From assembly GCA_964409685.1 (NCBI GenBank), contig CAYPEJ010000012.1:62001-126000 (forward strand): a stretch of 64,000 bases of DNA. The letters are read 5' to 3'. The notes under the pieces are model-generated. The model did not search any database, was not told the DNA's origin, and saw only the letters and a program-made list of their open reading frames with translations. The stretch's first letter is position 1, and every line of letters begins with the position of its first letter. The position numbers and the translations under genes were made by a program. Of the stretch, positions 16,383-25,463 are shown piece by piece. This DNA is from Clostridium_AI sp964409685. GTDB lineage: Bacteria; Bacillota; Clostridia; Lachnospirales; Lachnospiraceae.

Positions 16383-17633
16383 ATGCTCATCCGCTTTTTC
16401 AAGTGGTTTCAAGGATATCTAATGATTGCCATTGACGGTCATTCCCCAGAACGCTTTATTAACCTATGTAGAAACCGAAACATCCTAATATGGAACTTAT
16501 CCAAAACCGAAGATGGCTGTCAATGTTTTATGACATTAAAAGGCTTCAGACAAATTCGTCCCATTGCCAAGAAAACTAGAACGCGTCCTAGAATTCTAAA
16601 ACGCTATGGAATGCCATTTGTCGTACAAAAGCTATGTAAACATAAAGGGTTCTTGTTTGGAATCGCCTTATTCAGTGCAATCATTTACATATTGTCCTTA
16701 TTTATCTGGGACATCACACTAGAAGGGAACTATTCTTACACAGAAGACATCATTTTTCAATACCTAGATGAAATCAGTATAGAACCAGGTGTTATGAAGA
16801 AAAAAATCAATTGTCAAGAACTCGAAGCCTCCATTCGTAAGAAATACCCCGATATAGGATGGGTTTCTGCTGAGATAAAGGGAACAAAATTAAACTTGAA
16901 GATTGTTGAAACCAACATGCCTGTTCCATACGAATCTTCCACAACCCCTTGTCACATAGTTGCAAGTCACGATGGGGTAGTGTATAGTATTATTACAAGA
17001 CAAGGTACTCCATTGGTAAAAAAGGGAGATGTAGTAAAAAAAGGTGATATCCTAGTATCAGGAGTTATTGATGTCATTCTAGACAATGCGGAGGTAATCA
17101 ATAAAGAAGCAGTTGTTGCAGATGCGGATATTTTGTTAGAAACTACATACCAGTACAAAAAGTCATTGCCAATTCAGTACCAAGAACACGTTTACACTGG
17201 GAAAGAAAAACATGTGTATTCCATTTCGTTTCTAGATTATACACTTAATTTAGAGAATCCGTTGAAAAAATTACATTCTTCTAAAAAGTATGATATAATA
17301 GCAATGGAAAAAAATCTTAAGTTGACGCATTCCTTTGTATTACCATTTTCTTGGGTAACGACGATTTACAAAGAATATGAGGAAGAAGAAACATCCTATT
17401 CCCAAGAAGAATTGGTAGAAAAGCAGAATGCATACTTCCAACTTTATGTGGAAGGATTGCAGGATTCTGGTGTATCAATTCAGAAAAATAATGTAAAACT
17501 AAAGATGGATAAGAAAAACTGTGTTTCTTCTGGTACTTTAACCGTACTAGAACCAGTAAATGAAACGAAAAAAATAAATGAATCTGAGTGGAGGATGTCT
17601 GAAACCGATGAGCATAGTGGAGACAATACTTGA
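16383..17633 (+). CDS. yqfD: Sporulation protein YqfD
   Basis: 416 residues. A cytoplasmic N-terminal region of about 90 residues (FKWFQGYLMIAIDGHSPERF) precedes one transmembrane helix near 93-113 and a large outer domain, the standard YqfD build. The domain contains KKGDVVKKGDILVSG, a barrel-like motif. Expected in the forespore-engulfing mother-cell membrane. The C-terminus overlaps the start of phoH by 26 bases, tying the sporulation pair to the phoH-ybeY operon. Confidence 0.92.
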   Translation: MLIRFFKWFQGYLMIAIDGHSPERFINLCRNRNILIWNLSKTEDGCQCFMTLKGFRQIRPIAKKTRTRPRILKRYGMPFVVQKLCKHKGFLFGIALFSAIIYILSLFIWDITLEGNYSYTEDIIFQYLDEISIEPGVMKKKINCQELEASIRKKYPDIGWVSAEIKGTKLNLKIVETNMPVPYESSTTPCHIVASHDGVVYSIITRQGTPLVKKGDVVKKGDILVSGVIDVILDNAEVINKEAVVADADILLETTYQYKKSLPIQYQEHVYTGKEKHVYSISFLDYTLNLENPLKKLHSSKKYDIIAMEKNLKLTHSFVLPFSWVTTIYKEYEEEETSYSQEELVEKQNAYFQLYVEGLQDSGVSIQKNNVKLKMDKKNCVSSGTLTVLEPVNETKKINESEWRMSETDEHSGDNT

Positions 17634-18618
17634 TATTCCAGTAGAACATGAAAAAAATGTATTTGGTCAATTTGACGCATACATTAAAATCATTGAAAAA
17701 GGATTGAATGTAACTGTAGTATCAAGAAATGGAGAAATTAAATTGGTTGGTGCGGCAGCAAATGTTGTCAAAGCCAAAAGTGTATTTTTAAAATTAGTAG
17801 AATTGTCTAAGAGAGGAAATACGATTACAGAGCAAAATGTAACTTACGCATTATCCTTATGTGCTGAAAATAAAGAAGGGGCAATAGTAGAGATTGATGC
17901 AGATTTAATTTGCAATACGATTCAAGGAAAGCCAATTAAACCAAAGACCATTGGTCAGAAAAAATATGTGGATCAAATTCGGAATAAAATGATTGTATTT
18001 GGAGTTGGTCCAGCAGGTACTGGTAAAACTTATCTTGCTATGGCAATGGGGATTACAGCGTTTAAAAATGATGAAGTGAGTCGTATCATTTTAACCCGTC
18101 CAGCTATTGAAGCAGGAGAAAAGCTAGGTTTCTTACCTGGAGATTTACAAAGTAAGGTTGATCCATATTTAAGACCATTGTATGATGCCTTATATCAGAT
18201 TATGGGGCCAGATAGTTATGCAAAAAATATGGAGAAGGGCTTAATTGAAGTGGCGCCTTTAGCATATATGAGAGGTCGTACTTTAGATAATGCATTTGTT
18301 ATTTTAGATGAAGCGCAGAATACTACACCTGCTCAAATGAAAATGTTCTTAACACGTATTGGTTTTGGTTCAAAAGTAGTTATCACAGGTGATTTGTCAC
18401 AGAAGGATTTACCAGAAGGGCAAAAATCAGGTCTTGATCATGCACTAAAAGTATTAGAAAAAGTGGATGAAATCGGAGTATCCGAACTTACCAGTCAAGA
18501 CGTTGTAAGGCATCCTTTGGTACAGAAGATTGTCAAAGCTTATGATGCATATGAGGCAAGGGCAAATCAGAGAAAGAACCAAAAAGCAAAAAGAGGAAGA
18601 TATGAAGAAAAAAAATAA
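17608..18618 (+). CDS. phoH: PhoH family ATPase
   Basis: A 336-residue PhoH-like protein: an N-terminal KH-like region to about 110, then the P-loop ATPase domain with Walker A GPAGTGKTYLAMAMG near 133, TRPAIEAGEKLGFLPGDL, and Walker B VILDEAQNTTP with ITGDLSQKDLP. It is almost always linked to ybeY, as here, and is thought to act in RNA metabolism. The ATG at 17608 is chosen because it gives the family N-terminus; the GGAGG ribosome binding site is 13 bases upstream, so an earlier in-frame ATG at 17578 cannot be fully excluded. Confidence 0.93.
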   Translation: MSIVETILDIPVEHEKNVFGQFDAYIKIIEKGLNVTVVSRNGEIKLVGAAANVVKAKSVFLKLVELSKRGNTITEQNVTYALSLCAENKEGAIVEIDADLICNTIQGKPIKPKTIGQKKYVDQIRNKMIVFGVGPAGTGKTYLAMAMGITAFKNDEVSRIILTRPAIEAGEKLGFLPGDLQSKVDPYLRPLYDALYQIMGPDSYAKNMEKGLIEVAPLAYMRGRTLDNAFVILDEAQNTTPAQMKMFLTRIGFGSKVVITGDLSQKDLPEGQKSGLDHALKVLEKVDEIGVSELTSQDVVRHPLVQKIVKAYDAYEARANQRKNQKAKRGRYEEKK

Positions 18619-19777
18619 TTTATTAAGCACGATGATACCATCGTGCTTACAATTTGTATTACTAATCAGTATAGCAGTAATTGCGATTTCTTTTATTGCA
18701 TCAAAGATTTTAGGGGTAACGAATTTAGAGATAGGAAAAATCATTTTTTGGAATGTAGAATATTTCTTTGTGTTAGCATTATTTATGGAACTCTATGATT
18801 GGACTAGAATCATTAGCGGAAAAAAACTTTTCTTAATCACAGGACTCTATAGCCTTTCATTTGTTGGAATATGGCTATCTGGACATTTTCTAATTCTAAA
18901 CTTTTGGATGTTAGGAAGCATGTTACTTGCATATGTGATGCCATCTTACTTGGCGGTTGCATTTCACATTATCTTAACAATATCCTATTGTTTTATTCAG
19001 AATGGCTCAGTGGAAGAATTTATTTGTTATTTCACATTTGGAACAATGATTTTGTTGCTGGCTCAATTTTTGGGAAAAATCAAAAATATGGTGATTATTG
19101 CAGTTGTGGCAGTAACGACAAATTTTGCATTTGTCATATTGCTCAATGATTTTGAGGTAGTGAATGACACCAATGTGTGGTACACTTTGCTAAGTACAGT
19201 GGTGATGATTGTATTTTTATGGGTAGTACAAGTGACACTAGACCCACTAAATACAAAAGAGGTAGCGTTAGATAAAGAACTTATGGGAGAATTAAAATCA
19301 TATTCACCACATGTGTATGAACATTGTATTGCGATCGGCGAACTTTCTAAGAAGGCGGCAAAAGTCATTCATGTAGACGAGGAGTTAGCTTACGTCGCAG
19401 GGTGCTATCATGAGATTGGAAGAATGGGTGGAAAAGAATATATCCCAGAAGGGGTTAAGATTTTATCTGAACATGGAGTTGCAAAACAAGTGATACAAGC
19501 AGTGGAAGAACATAATATTCTTCAATCTGCACCGAGTTCCCCAGAAGCAACTCTTGTTATGTTAAGTGATAGTATCATATCCACCATGCAGTTTTTGAAA
19601 GAAAAACAGCCAGAACGTAAGATGGAAGTAAAGGATATTGTGAATACAGTATTCCTGAGACGTTTTGAAAAAGGAATTTTTGATAAATCGACTTTGACTA
19701 TGGAAGAGATTTCAGAATTGAAAGAGTTTTACACCAAAGAATTAGAGGCGGAATCAGAAAGGTTTGAAAAAGAATGA
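18602..19777 (+). CDS. Membrane HD-domain protein, shortened PgpH-like
   Basis: 391 residues with about seven transmembrane helices (15-215) followed by an HD-type domain (about 235-385): SPHVYEHCIAIGELSKKAA, CYHEIGRMGGKEYIPEG, VEEHN and LSDSII. Position between phoH and ybeY is where Firmicutes carry the c-di-AMP phosphodiesterase PgpH. Two oddities: the long extracellular 7TMR-HDED domain of PgpH is missing, and the defining HD dyad is HE. The first could remove ligand sensing; the second keeps an acidic metal ligand but departs from the family. Starts inside phoH after AGAGGAAG. Confidence 0.8.
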   Translation: MKKKNNLLSTMIPSCLQFVLLISIAVIAISFIASKILGVTNLEIGKIIFWNVEYFFVLALFMELYDWTRIISGKKLFLITGLYSLSFVGIWLSGHFLILNFWMLGSMLLAYVMPSYLAVAFHIILTISYCFIQNGSVEEFICYFTFGTMILLLAQFLGKIKNMVIIAVVAVTTNFAFVILLNDFEVVNDTNVWYTLLSTVVMIVFLWVVQVTLDPLNTKEVALDKELMGELKSYSPHVYEHCIAIGELSKKAAKVIHVDEELAYVAGCYHEIGRMGGKEYIPEGVKILSEHGVAKQVIQAVEEHNILQSAPSSPEATLVMLSDSIISTMQFLKEKQPERKMEVKDIVNTVFLRRFEKGIFDKSTLTMEEISELKEFYTKELEAESERFEKE

Positions 19778-20274
19778 CAGTAAATATTGAATATGAAGTA
19801 GAAAAAATGTTAAATATTCCATATGAGGAAATAATCAGAAAAGTAATCAATGAAGCAGTTGATTATGTAGATTGCCCATATGAAACGGAAGTAAATGTTA
19901 TTTTAACCGATAACGAAGGAATTCATCAGGTTAATCTAGAAGCTCGTGAGATTGATAGACCAACTGATGTATTATCCTTTCCGACGTTAGAGTATAGCAA
20001 TCCAGGAGATTTTTCTGATTTTTCAGAAGAGGAATGTTATGATTTCAATCCAGACACAGGAGAATTAGTACTTGGAGACATTATGATTTCTATCGATAAG
20101 GTCACAGAACAAGCGGAAGCATATGGACATAGTGAAGAAAGAGAACTAGGTTTTTTAGTGGCTCATAGTATGCTTCATTTATTTGGTTATGACCATATGG
20201 AAGATGAGGAACGAATTGTTATGGAAAAGAAACAAGAAGAAATATTGGAAAGATGTAATATACTTCGTAGATAA
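19774..20274 (+). CDS. ybeY: Endoribonuclease YbeY (16S rRNA maturation)
   Basis: 166 residues with the zinc motif H-x3-H-x5-H in HSMLHLFGYDH and the preceding DRPTDVLSFP strand. It has an acidic insertion (DFSDFSEEECYDFNPDTGE) before LGDIMIS, longer than in Bacillus. Start overlaps the HD gene stop by 4 bases (ATGA), so translation is coupled. YbeY acts in 16S rRNA 3'-end processing and ribosome quality control. Confidence 0.96.
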   Translation: MTVNIEYEVEKMLNIPYEEIIRKVINEAVDYVDCPYETEVNVILTDNEGIHQVNLEAREIDRPTDVLSFPTLEYSNPGDFSDFSEEECYDFNPDTGELVLGDIMISIDKVTEQAEAYGHSEERELGFLVAHSMLHLFGYDHMEDEERIVMEKKQEEILERCNILRR

Positions 20275-20327
20275 TAGCTCCAAAAACCATATTCTTCTAA
20301 AATAAAAGAAGATCTGAGGTAAGGTGT

Positions 20328-21419
20328 ATGATGAAGAAAATCATGTTAAGTTTTGTTTTACTAGTTTCATGTGCAATGTTAGGGGCATGTGGTGCAAATA
20401 AGGAAAATGAGGCCGATGCCATTATTCCTATTGAAATAACAGAAGAACCTATTGAGGTTACCCCATCTGTAGAACCAGTGGTAACAACCAAAGAGGAATC
20501 AAGAGAAGGTAAGGCGAGAAGTAATTTAACAGGAGAATGGATTGATGAAGAATTGGTAAGTCTTAGACCGTATGCATTGATGATCAACAATATTCAAGCG
20601 GCCAATCCGCAAAGTGGTACGTCACAGGCATCCATTCTTTACGAGGCATTAGCAGAAGGTGGAATTACACGTCTAATGGGAATCTTTGAAGATTTTGATG
20701 CAAAACGAATTGGTTCTGTGCGAAGTGCTAGACATTATTTTGTTAGTTTCGCAGATGAATACGATGCTATCTTTGTACATTATGGACAGACAAAGTATGC
20801 AACGGCAAAGATAAAAGAATTGGGTGTAGATAATCTTAGTGGATTGGAAAGTATCGGCGAAACTGTATTTTTCCGTGATTCGAAGATAAAAGCACCACAT
20901 AACGCATTTGCAAGTTATGAAGGTATCCTATCTGGAACTTCGAAGCTGGGTTACAGAACTACATTGCGAGATAATGTGAATACATTTGATTTTTACGAAG
21001 AAGAAACAAAGCCAAAGGGAGATAATGCATCCAAAGTAACATTAGGATTTTCTAGTTATACATCTCCTTATTTTAAATATAACAAATCAAAAGCCTTGTA
21101 TTACCGCTATCAATTTGGTGGAAAACACATAGATAAAGCGACAGGAAAACAGCTTGCATTTAAAAATCTCATTATTCAATTAGTGGATGAATCTAATATT
21201 GATAAAAATGGTTATCAGACTATGGATATTGAAAATGCAACTGGCGATGGTTATTACGTTACTGATGGTAAGGCAACGAAGATTACTTGGAAGAAAAATG
21301 AGAGTACAAAAGAACGAATGTATTATGATAAAAATGGTGATACACTTAAATTAAATGTTGGAAAGACTTATATTGCGGTGTATCCAAAAAATCGAGTAAA
21401 TGAATTGAAGTTTGAATAA
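20328..21419 (+). CDS. DUF3048-domain lipoprotein (YerB-like)
   Basis: A 363-residue exported lipoprotein: positively charged start, hydrophobic segment and lipobox LGAC with Cys near residue 21. An acidic Thr/Glu-rich linker follows to about 65. The DUF3048 domain then contains RPYALMINNIQAANPQSG, YEALAEGGITRLMGIF, RIGSVRSARHYFVSFA and DAIFVHYGQT. Bacillus YerB is the closest named relative; function unknown. GTAAGG/GAGG ribosome binding site before tandem ATGs. Probably envelope-located facing outward. Confidence 0.88.
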   Translation: MMKKIMLSFVLLVSCAMLGACGANKENEADAIIPIEITEEPIEVTPSVEPVVTTKEESREGKARSNLTGEWIDEELVSLRPYALMINNIQAANPQSGTSQASILYEALAEGGITRLMGIFEDFDAKRIGSVRSARHYFVSFADEYDAIFVHYGQTKYATAKIKELGVDNLSGLESIGETVFFRDSKIKAPHNAFASYEGILSGTSKLGYRTTLRDNVNTFDFYEEETKPKGDNASKVTLGFSSYTSPYFKYNKSKALYYRYQFGGKHIDKATGKQLAFKNLIIQLVDESNIDKNGYQTMDIENATGDGYYVTDGKATKITWKKNESTKERMYYDKNGDTLKLNVGKTYIAVYPKNRVNELKFE

Positions 21420-21508
21420 TCAATTTTCTAAAAAAATAAGAAAGAATGTATAATTGTGGCATATATGGTTATCCTTTAAATGAAACGTACAGGAATGGGG
21501 GTCGTAAC

Positions 21509-22147
21509 ATGAAGAGAATAGCCGTATATGCTATTTCTTTTTTGAGTTTAGCAATACTTTTAATAACATGTTATTTTTTTAGCTATAAATTTGCATTAAG
21601 GCAGTTTAATGATAAGGCGACAGAGCAGAGTGAAGAAGTGAAAAAAATCTCACTTGCAAATATTCAGAATGAAAGTCAAGATGTGGCAGTTGAAACGAAG
21701 AAAACAGTATCCGTAGATGCAGTGTACTTAGAAAAGATATATGATGTTAACACAGAGGAATTAAAGGAAGAATCCAAGAACATACCAAATGATTTTGTTG
21801 GAAAGACAAGACAGGAGATTATCGAAAAGTTAAATGACTATGTGCAAAACAAAACGTTAGATGAATACAATGCAGGACTAATCTCTTATGAATTGGAGAG
21901 TTTTTCACCAGAAAAGATTGTTGTAAAGAAAACGTATAATAGTAAAGCAATTATATATAAGTATTATATGTGCATAGAAAATAATCAGGTTGTAGTGTAT
22001 TACAGTAATAGAGAAGATTTATATGATGCGGATACAGGGGTATTGGTCGAAGACTTGTCGGAAGAAGATAAGATAAAGCTCATGTATGGCATATATCTAG
22101 AAGATGAAGCGGAGATTTACAGTAAACTTGAAAACTATACAAGCTAA
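21509..22147 (+). CDS. Membrane-anchored protein with a BofC-like C-terminal pattern
   Basis: 212 residues with one N-terminal transmembrane helix (about 5-25) and a Lys/Glu-rich stalk. GKTRQEIIEKLNDYV starts a small folded domain and a second segment runs from YYMCIENNQVVVYYS to the end, with KLMYGIYLEDEAEIYSKLENY. The closing pattern of a Gly-Ile strand plus an acidic helix resembles the C-terminal domain of BofC, a regulator of SpoIVB signalling in spore formation. That link is my inference from pattern. The start is placed after GGAATGGGGG; an in-frame ATG at 21446 lacks a site. Confidence 0.6.
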   Translation: MKRIAVYAISFLSLAILLITCYFFSYKFALRQFNDKATEQSEEVKKISLANIQNESQDVAVETKKTVSVDAVYLEKIYDVNTEELKEESKNIPNDFVGKTRQEIIEKLNDYVQNKTLDEYNAGLISYELESFSPEKIVVKKTYNSKAIIYKYYMCIENNQVVVYYSNREDLYDADTGVLVEDLSEEDKIKLMYGIYLEDEAEIYSKLENYTS

Positions 22148-22165
22148 TGATATAAGATAACCATA

Positions 22166-22206
22166 AAAAACTATTGTGAGATTCCGATCTTACAATAGTT
22201 TTTTTC
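22166..22206 (+). terminator. Terminator after the BofC-like gene
   Basis: AACTATTGTGAGA pairs with TCTTACAATAGTT (one G-U) around a 6-base loop, followed by seven T. Very strong. Confidence 0.9.
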
Positions 22207-22336
22207 TTGTACTAAATGTGTTATTTTGATAAGATGTATAATGGTGATGGTGATTTATTGCAAAAGGAGGCGTTATTAGTAGGTTAAGAAATGAAATTTT
22301 CTGTAACAGCGAGCAGAGGAAAGAGGAGGATATAGT

Positions 22337-22786
22337 ATGCAGAAGAGAAGTTGTGTGCAGTGTGGAGATGAATTTATATTACAAGATTCTGAGATTGAAT
22401 TTTATGAAAGTAGAAATTTGAACTTACCAAAGAGATGTAAAGAATGTCGAACAAAAAATAAAAATAGTGGAGACAACTATAATAGAAAGTATCACCATAC
22501 CAATTCTAATTATCATAATAATCACTATGAAATGAAAAATTACAATAAGTCTTATAAAAATAGTTACAATAGAAGTAATACCTACAAAGATCAAGAGGTT
22601 GCCAGTGAACGACCAAGTACATCAAGTAAAGTAGAACCAACAAAAGTAGAATCCGTTACATCTCAATCCAATCAAAATAATACAGTTACTCTTAAAAACA
22701 AGAAAAATAACTTATGGCAAAAAATAGTAGTAGTTATTGTGGTTATAGTAATTTTATTACATATTTTAAGCAAAGTGATGATATAG
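22337..22786 (+). CDS. Zinc-ribbon, tail-anchored protein
   Basis: 149 residues in three parts. The N-terminal zinc ribbon has two Cys pairs (CVQCGDEF and CKECR) about 30 residues apart, as in the zf-trcl type of short ribbons. A middle stretch of about 60 residues is very rich in Asn, Tyr, His, Lys and Ser and looks disordered. The C-terminus is one hydrophobic helix (IVVVIVVIVILLHIL). The ribbon should face the cytoplasm with the helix in the membrane. Own ribosome binding site GAGGA; single gene with a terminator on its left. Function unknown. Confidence 0.7.
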   Translation: MQKRSCVQCGDEFILQDSEIEFYESRNLNLPKRCKECRTKNKNSGDNYNRKYHHTNSNYHNNHYEMKNYNKSYKNSYNRSNTYKDQEVASERPSTSSKVEPTKVESVTSQSNQNNTVTLKNKKNNLWQKIVVVIVVIVILLHILSKVMI

Positions 22787-22888
22787 ACTATTTTGAAAGA
22801 CAATAAAAACGACCACTTATTTCGTGAGAACGACCGTTTATCTGGAAAGTATTTTATTTTTTGAAAGGAACTGCTAGTATAGTGGCAG

Positions 22889-23341
22889 ATGATAAAACCT
22901 ATGAAAATTAAATTATTACTCCACAAGAAATTGGAAGAACCAGAGATTCATATTTGTTTCGCAGAGTATTCAGATGAAATCGGCAAATTAAAAGAAACGA
23001 TTGAGCAGGCAGTTAATGTTACGATTATGGGTTACGTAGAGGAGAAGCTGGAAGTCATATTGGTAGACTCCATTGTACGAATTTATACCCAAGGTAAAAA
23101 TGTGTATGCAGCAACGGAAGAAAAAGAGTATCGCTTACAGCAACGACTTTATGAGATGGAAGCGCTGCTAGAAAGTCGACATTTTATCCGAATCTCAAAT
23201 TCAGAAATTGTAAATGTGAAGAAGATTATCAAACTAGATACAAGTCTAACGGGTACGATTCAGATTTTTCTAAAGGGAAATATGGAATCCTATGTGTCTC
23301 GGAGAAATGTATCGAAGATTAAAAAAGCATTAGGGATTTGA
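22889..23341 (+). CDS. LytTR-domain DNA-binding regulator without receiver domain
   Basis: 150 residues. The N-terminal 50 are a short helper region; the C-terminal part is a LytTR domain: VRIYTQGKNVYAATEEKEYRL, LYEMEALLESRHFIRISNSEIVN and SYVSRRNVSKIKKALG. Stand-alone LytTR proteins next to a DUF3021 membrane protein are a common Firmicute pair in which the membrane partner restrains the regulator. It is followed directly by that partner and an ABC-2 transporter, probably its target. No good ribosome binding site precedes either ATG (22889 or 22901). Confidence 0.85.
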   Translation: MIKPMKIKLLLHKKLEEPEIHICFAEYSDEIGKLKETIEQAVNVTIMGYVEEKLEVILVDSIVRIYTQGKNVYAATEEKEYRLQQRLYEMEALLESRHFIRISNSEIVNVKKIIKLDTSLTGTIQIFLKGNMESYVSRRNVSKIKKALGI

Positions 23342-23349
23342 GGTGGAAT

Positions 23350-23826
23350 ATGATGTGGATGAAGAAAGTGATTGTGAGAGGGGCTAGTGCCTTTGCCAAT
23401 GCGGTAGCGATTAATATATTGTTGACATTGGTGCTGATAAAGGTAGTAGATAAGCCAGGATTTTTACCAATGTTACCAGAATATGCGGAGAAGTTTTCTT
23501 CGGATATGGAAGCATTTATCGTACAATGTCTGTTGATTGGATTAACTAGCATGGCATTTGGAGCAGGAAGTGTAATCTTTGAGGTTGCAAGGTGGAGTTT
23601 GGTAAAACAAAGCATAGTTTATTTTATAATTACCACGTTAGTGTGGGGACCAGTAGCAGTATTTTGCTGGGGATTAGGGAAGTATAAAAGTGCATTTTAT
23701 AGCATAATGGCAAGTTATCTTATAGGTTATATCATCAGTTGGAGTGTTCAGTATAAGATTTGCAAGAAGGAGATATCCAATATTAATCAACGCTTGCAGG
23801 AACTGAATACAAAATATGAAAAATAA
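23350..23826 (+). CDS. DUF3021 four-helix membrane protein
   Basis: 158 residues with four hydrophobic helices (about 10-32, 50-75, 85-108, 115-137) and a cytoplasmic, polar C-terminus with NINQRLQELN. This is the DUF3021 layout, the usual membrane partner of LytTR regulators. Starts after GAGGTGG 8 bases past the regulator stop, so the two are coupled. Probable role: anti-activator or sensor for the upstream LytTR protein. Confidence 0.82.
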   Translation: MMWMKKVIVRGASAFANAVAINILLTLVLIKVVDKPGFLPMLPEYAEKFSSDMEAFIVQCLLIGLTSMAFGAGSVIFEVARWSLVKQSIVYFIITTLVWGPVAVFCWGLGKYKSAFYSIMASYLIGYIISWSVQYKICKKEISNINQRLQELNTKYEK

Positions 23827-23844
23827 TCTATTGGAGGCGGGAGT

Positions 23845-24573
23845 ATGGCAAATGCAATTGAAGTAAAAAGACTACGGAAAGAATTTGGTGGGAAAATTGC
23901 TGTCCACGATATATCATTTAATGTAAGAGAAGGCATTGTATTTTCGTTGTTAGGTGTAAATGGTGCAGGAAAGACGACTACGATTCGTATGTTGTCTGGA
24001 CTATCGAAACCAACAAGTGGAGAAGCATTTGTATGTGGAAAAGGGATTTTAAATGAAATGGATGCGATTAAACAATTTAGTGCCATTTCACCACAAGATA
24101 CAGCCATTGCACCAAATTTAACAGTAAGAGAAAATTTGGAATTTATTGCCCAAGTCTATGGAATGAAGAAAGAAAAGGCGAAAGAACAGATAGCAAAGAT
24201 TGAACAACAATTTGAACTAACAGAAGTGATGTCACAAAAGGCAAAGACGTTATCAGGGGGATGGCAGAGGAAAGTGAGTATCGCCATGGCATTGATTACT
24301 GAGCCGAAAGTGTTGTACTTAGATGAACCGACGTTAGGATTAGATGTTCTTTCTAGAAGAGAATTGTGGAGAAATATTGAGAAGCTGAAAGGAACGATGA
24401 CGGTTATCTTGACGACTCACTATATGGAAGAGGCAGAACAATTGTCTGACTATGTAGGAGTTATGGTAGCAGGAGAGATTCGAGCTTGCGGAACGGTAGA
24501 AGAGTTGAAACAGCGTACCAATACCAGTTCGTTAGAAGAAGCCTTTATATTCATTGCAGAGGAGGGAAAATAG
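23845..24573 (+). CDS. ABC-2 type transporter ATP-binding protein
   Basis: 242 residues with Walker A GVNGAGKTTTIRML, signature LSGGWQRKVSIAMALI, Walker B VLYLDEPTLGLDVLSRREL and switch LTTHYMEEAEQLSDYV. This is the CcmA/NatA-like DrrA group that serves ABC-2 permeases. Preceded by GGAGGCGGG. The stop codon touches the start of the permease gene. Confidence 0.93.
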   Translation: MANAIEVKRLRKEFGGKIAVHDISFNVREGIVFSLLGVNGAGKTTTIRMLSGLSKPTSGEAFVCGKGILNEMDAIKQFSAISPQDTAIAPNLTVRENLEFIAQVYGMKKEKAKEQIAKIEQQFELTEVMSQKAKTLSGGWQRKVSIAMALITEPKVLYLDEPTLGLDVLSRRELWRNIEKLKGTMTVILTTHYMEEAEQLSDYVGVMVAGEIRACGTVEELKQRTNTSSLEEAFIFIAEEGK

Positions 24574-25335
24574 ATGAGAACAATTGCATTTACAAAGAGG
24601 ACGATAAAAGAGTTGTTACGTGATCCGTTAAGTTATGTTTTTGGATTGGGATTTCCTATGATTATGTTGATTATTATGACTGTGGTGGATCAAAGCATTC
24701 CTGCTGAGGGAAATGTAGAGGTGTTTCATATCTGGAATCTTGCACCAGGGATTGCCATATTCGGATTGACATTTGTAATGTTATTTACGGCAATTCAAGT
24801 ATCGAAAGACAGGGCAACGGCATTGTTGATGCGATTATATGCATCTCCTATGAAGGCGATTGATTTTATTGTGGGATATACCCTTCCAGTTATGGTGCTT
24901 GCAGTGTTGCAAGCGATAATTACATTTATTGCATCAACGATTATTGGTGTAATTACGGATTATCAATTTGTATTTGGTCAGGTAATCGTTGCAATATTAG
25001 CTTTGATTCCATCGGCATTTATGTTTATTGGGTTTGGGTTATTTTTTGGAACGTTATTAAATGATAAAGCAGCACCAGGGATTTGTTCCATTATCATTAC
25101 ACTAGCTTGCATGCTTGGTGGAGTGTGGATGGACGTAGATAGCTTAGGTGGTGTGATTCAAGATGTCGCACATGTATTGCCATTTTATCAAGGAACAATG
25201 GCGGTTCGCTATGGAATTGCAGGAAATTATGAAGGAGTGTTAAAGCCATTTTTAATTATAATGGGTTATGGAGTAGTAATCTATGCCCTCTCTATATGGC
25301 TTTTCTATAAAAAGATGCAACAAGATATAAAATAA
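24574..25335 (+). CDS. ABC-2 type transporter permease
   Basis: 253 residues with six predicted membrane helices and the ABC2_membrane order: KRTIKELLRDPLSYVFGLGFP at the N-terminus, LAPGIAIFGLTFVMLFTAIQVSKDR split over helix 2, and LNDKAAPG before helix 5. It pairs with the preceding ATPase. The ribosome binding site GGAGGG lies within the ATPase gene, whose stop is adjacent. A terminator follows, closing the LytTR-DUF3021-ABC unit. Likely an exporter of a drug, peptide or lipid; the substrate cannot be told. Confidence 0.92.
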   Translation: MRTIAFTKRTIKELLRDPLSYVFGLGFPMIMLIIMTVVDQSIPAEGNVEVFHIWNLAPGIAIFGLTFVMLFTAIQVSKDRATALLMRLYASPMKAIDFIVGYTLPVMVLAVLQAIITFIASTIIGVITDYQFVFGQVIVAILALIPSAFMFIGFGLFFGTLLNDKAAPGICSIIITLACMLGGVWMDVDSLGGVIQDVAHVLPFYQGTMAVRYGIAGNYEGVLKPFLIIMGYGVVIYALSIWLFYKKMQQDIK

Positions 25336-25347
25336 AATGTTTTGGAA

Positions 25348-25391
25348 AAGAGGTCTTGTCGGTACGTTTCGGTACGGCAAGCTCTTTTTTT
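25348..25391 (+). terminator. Terminator of the LytTR/ABC operon
   Basis: A long hairpin in which AAGAG pairs with CTCTT, CTTG with CAAG and GGTAC with GTACG, followed by eight T. It shows that the long in-frame extension of the next gene is not translated from this transcript. Confidence 0.8.
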
Positions 25392-25463
25392 GTTCCAGAC
25401 TTGCATTCTTTTCTATATGTGGGTACAATAAGGAAGATAGAAAAAATTAGAACGGATGAGTGT

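Noticed and set aside
25356..25463. N-terminal extension of the HI0933-type flavoprotein
   Set aside because: Lies in the terminator of the previous operon and does not resemble the family; the ATG at 25464 starts the Rossmann fold at the right distance.
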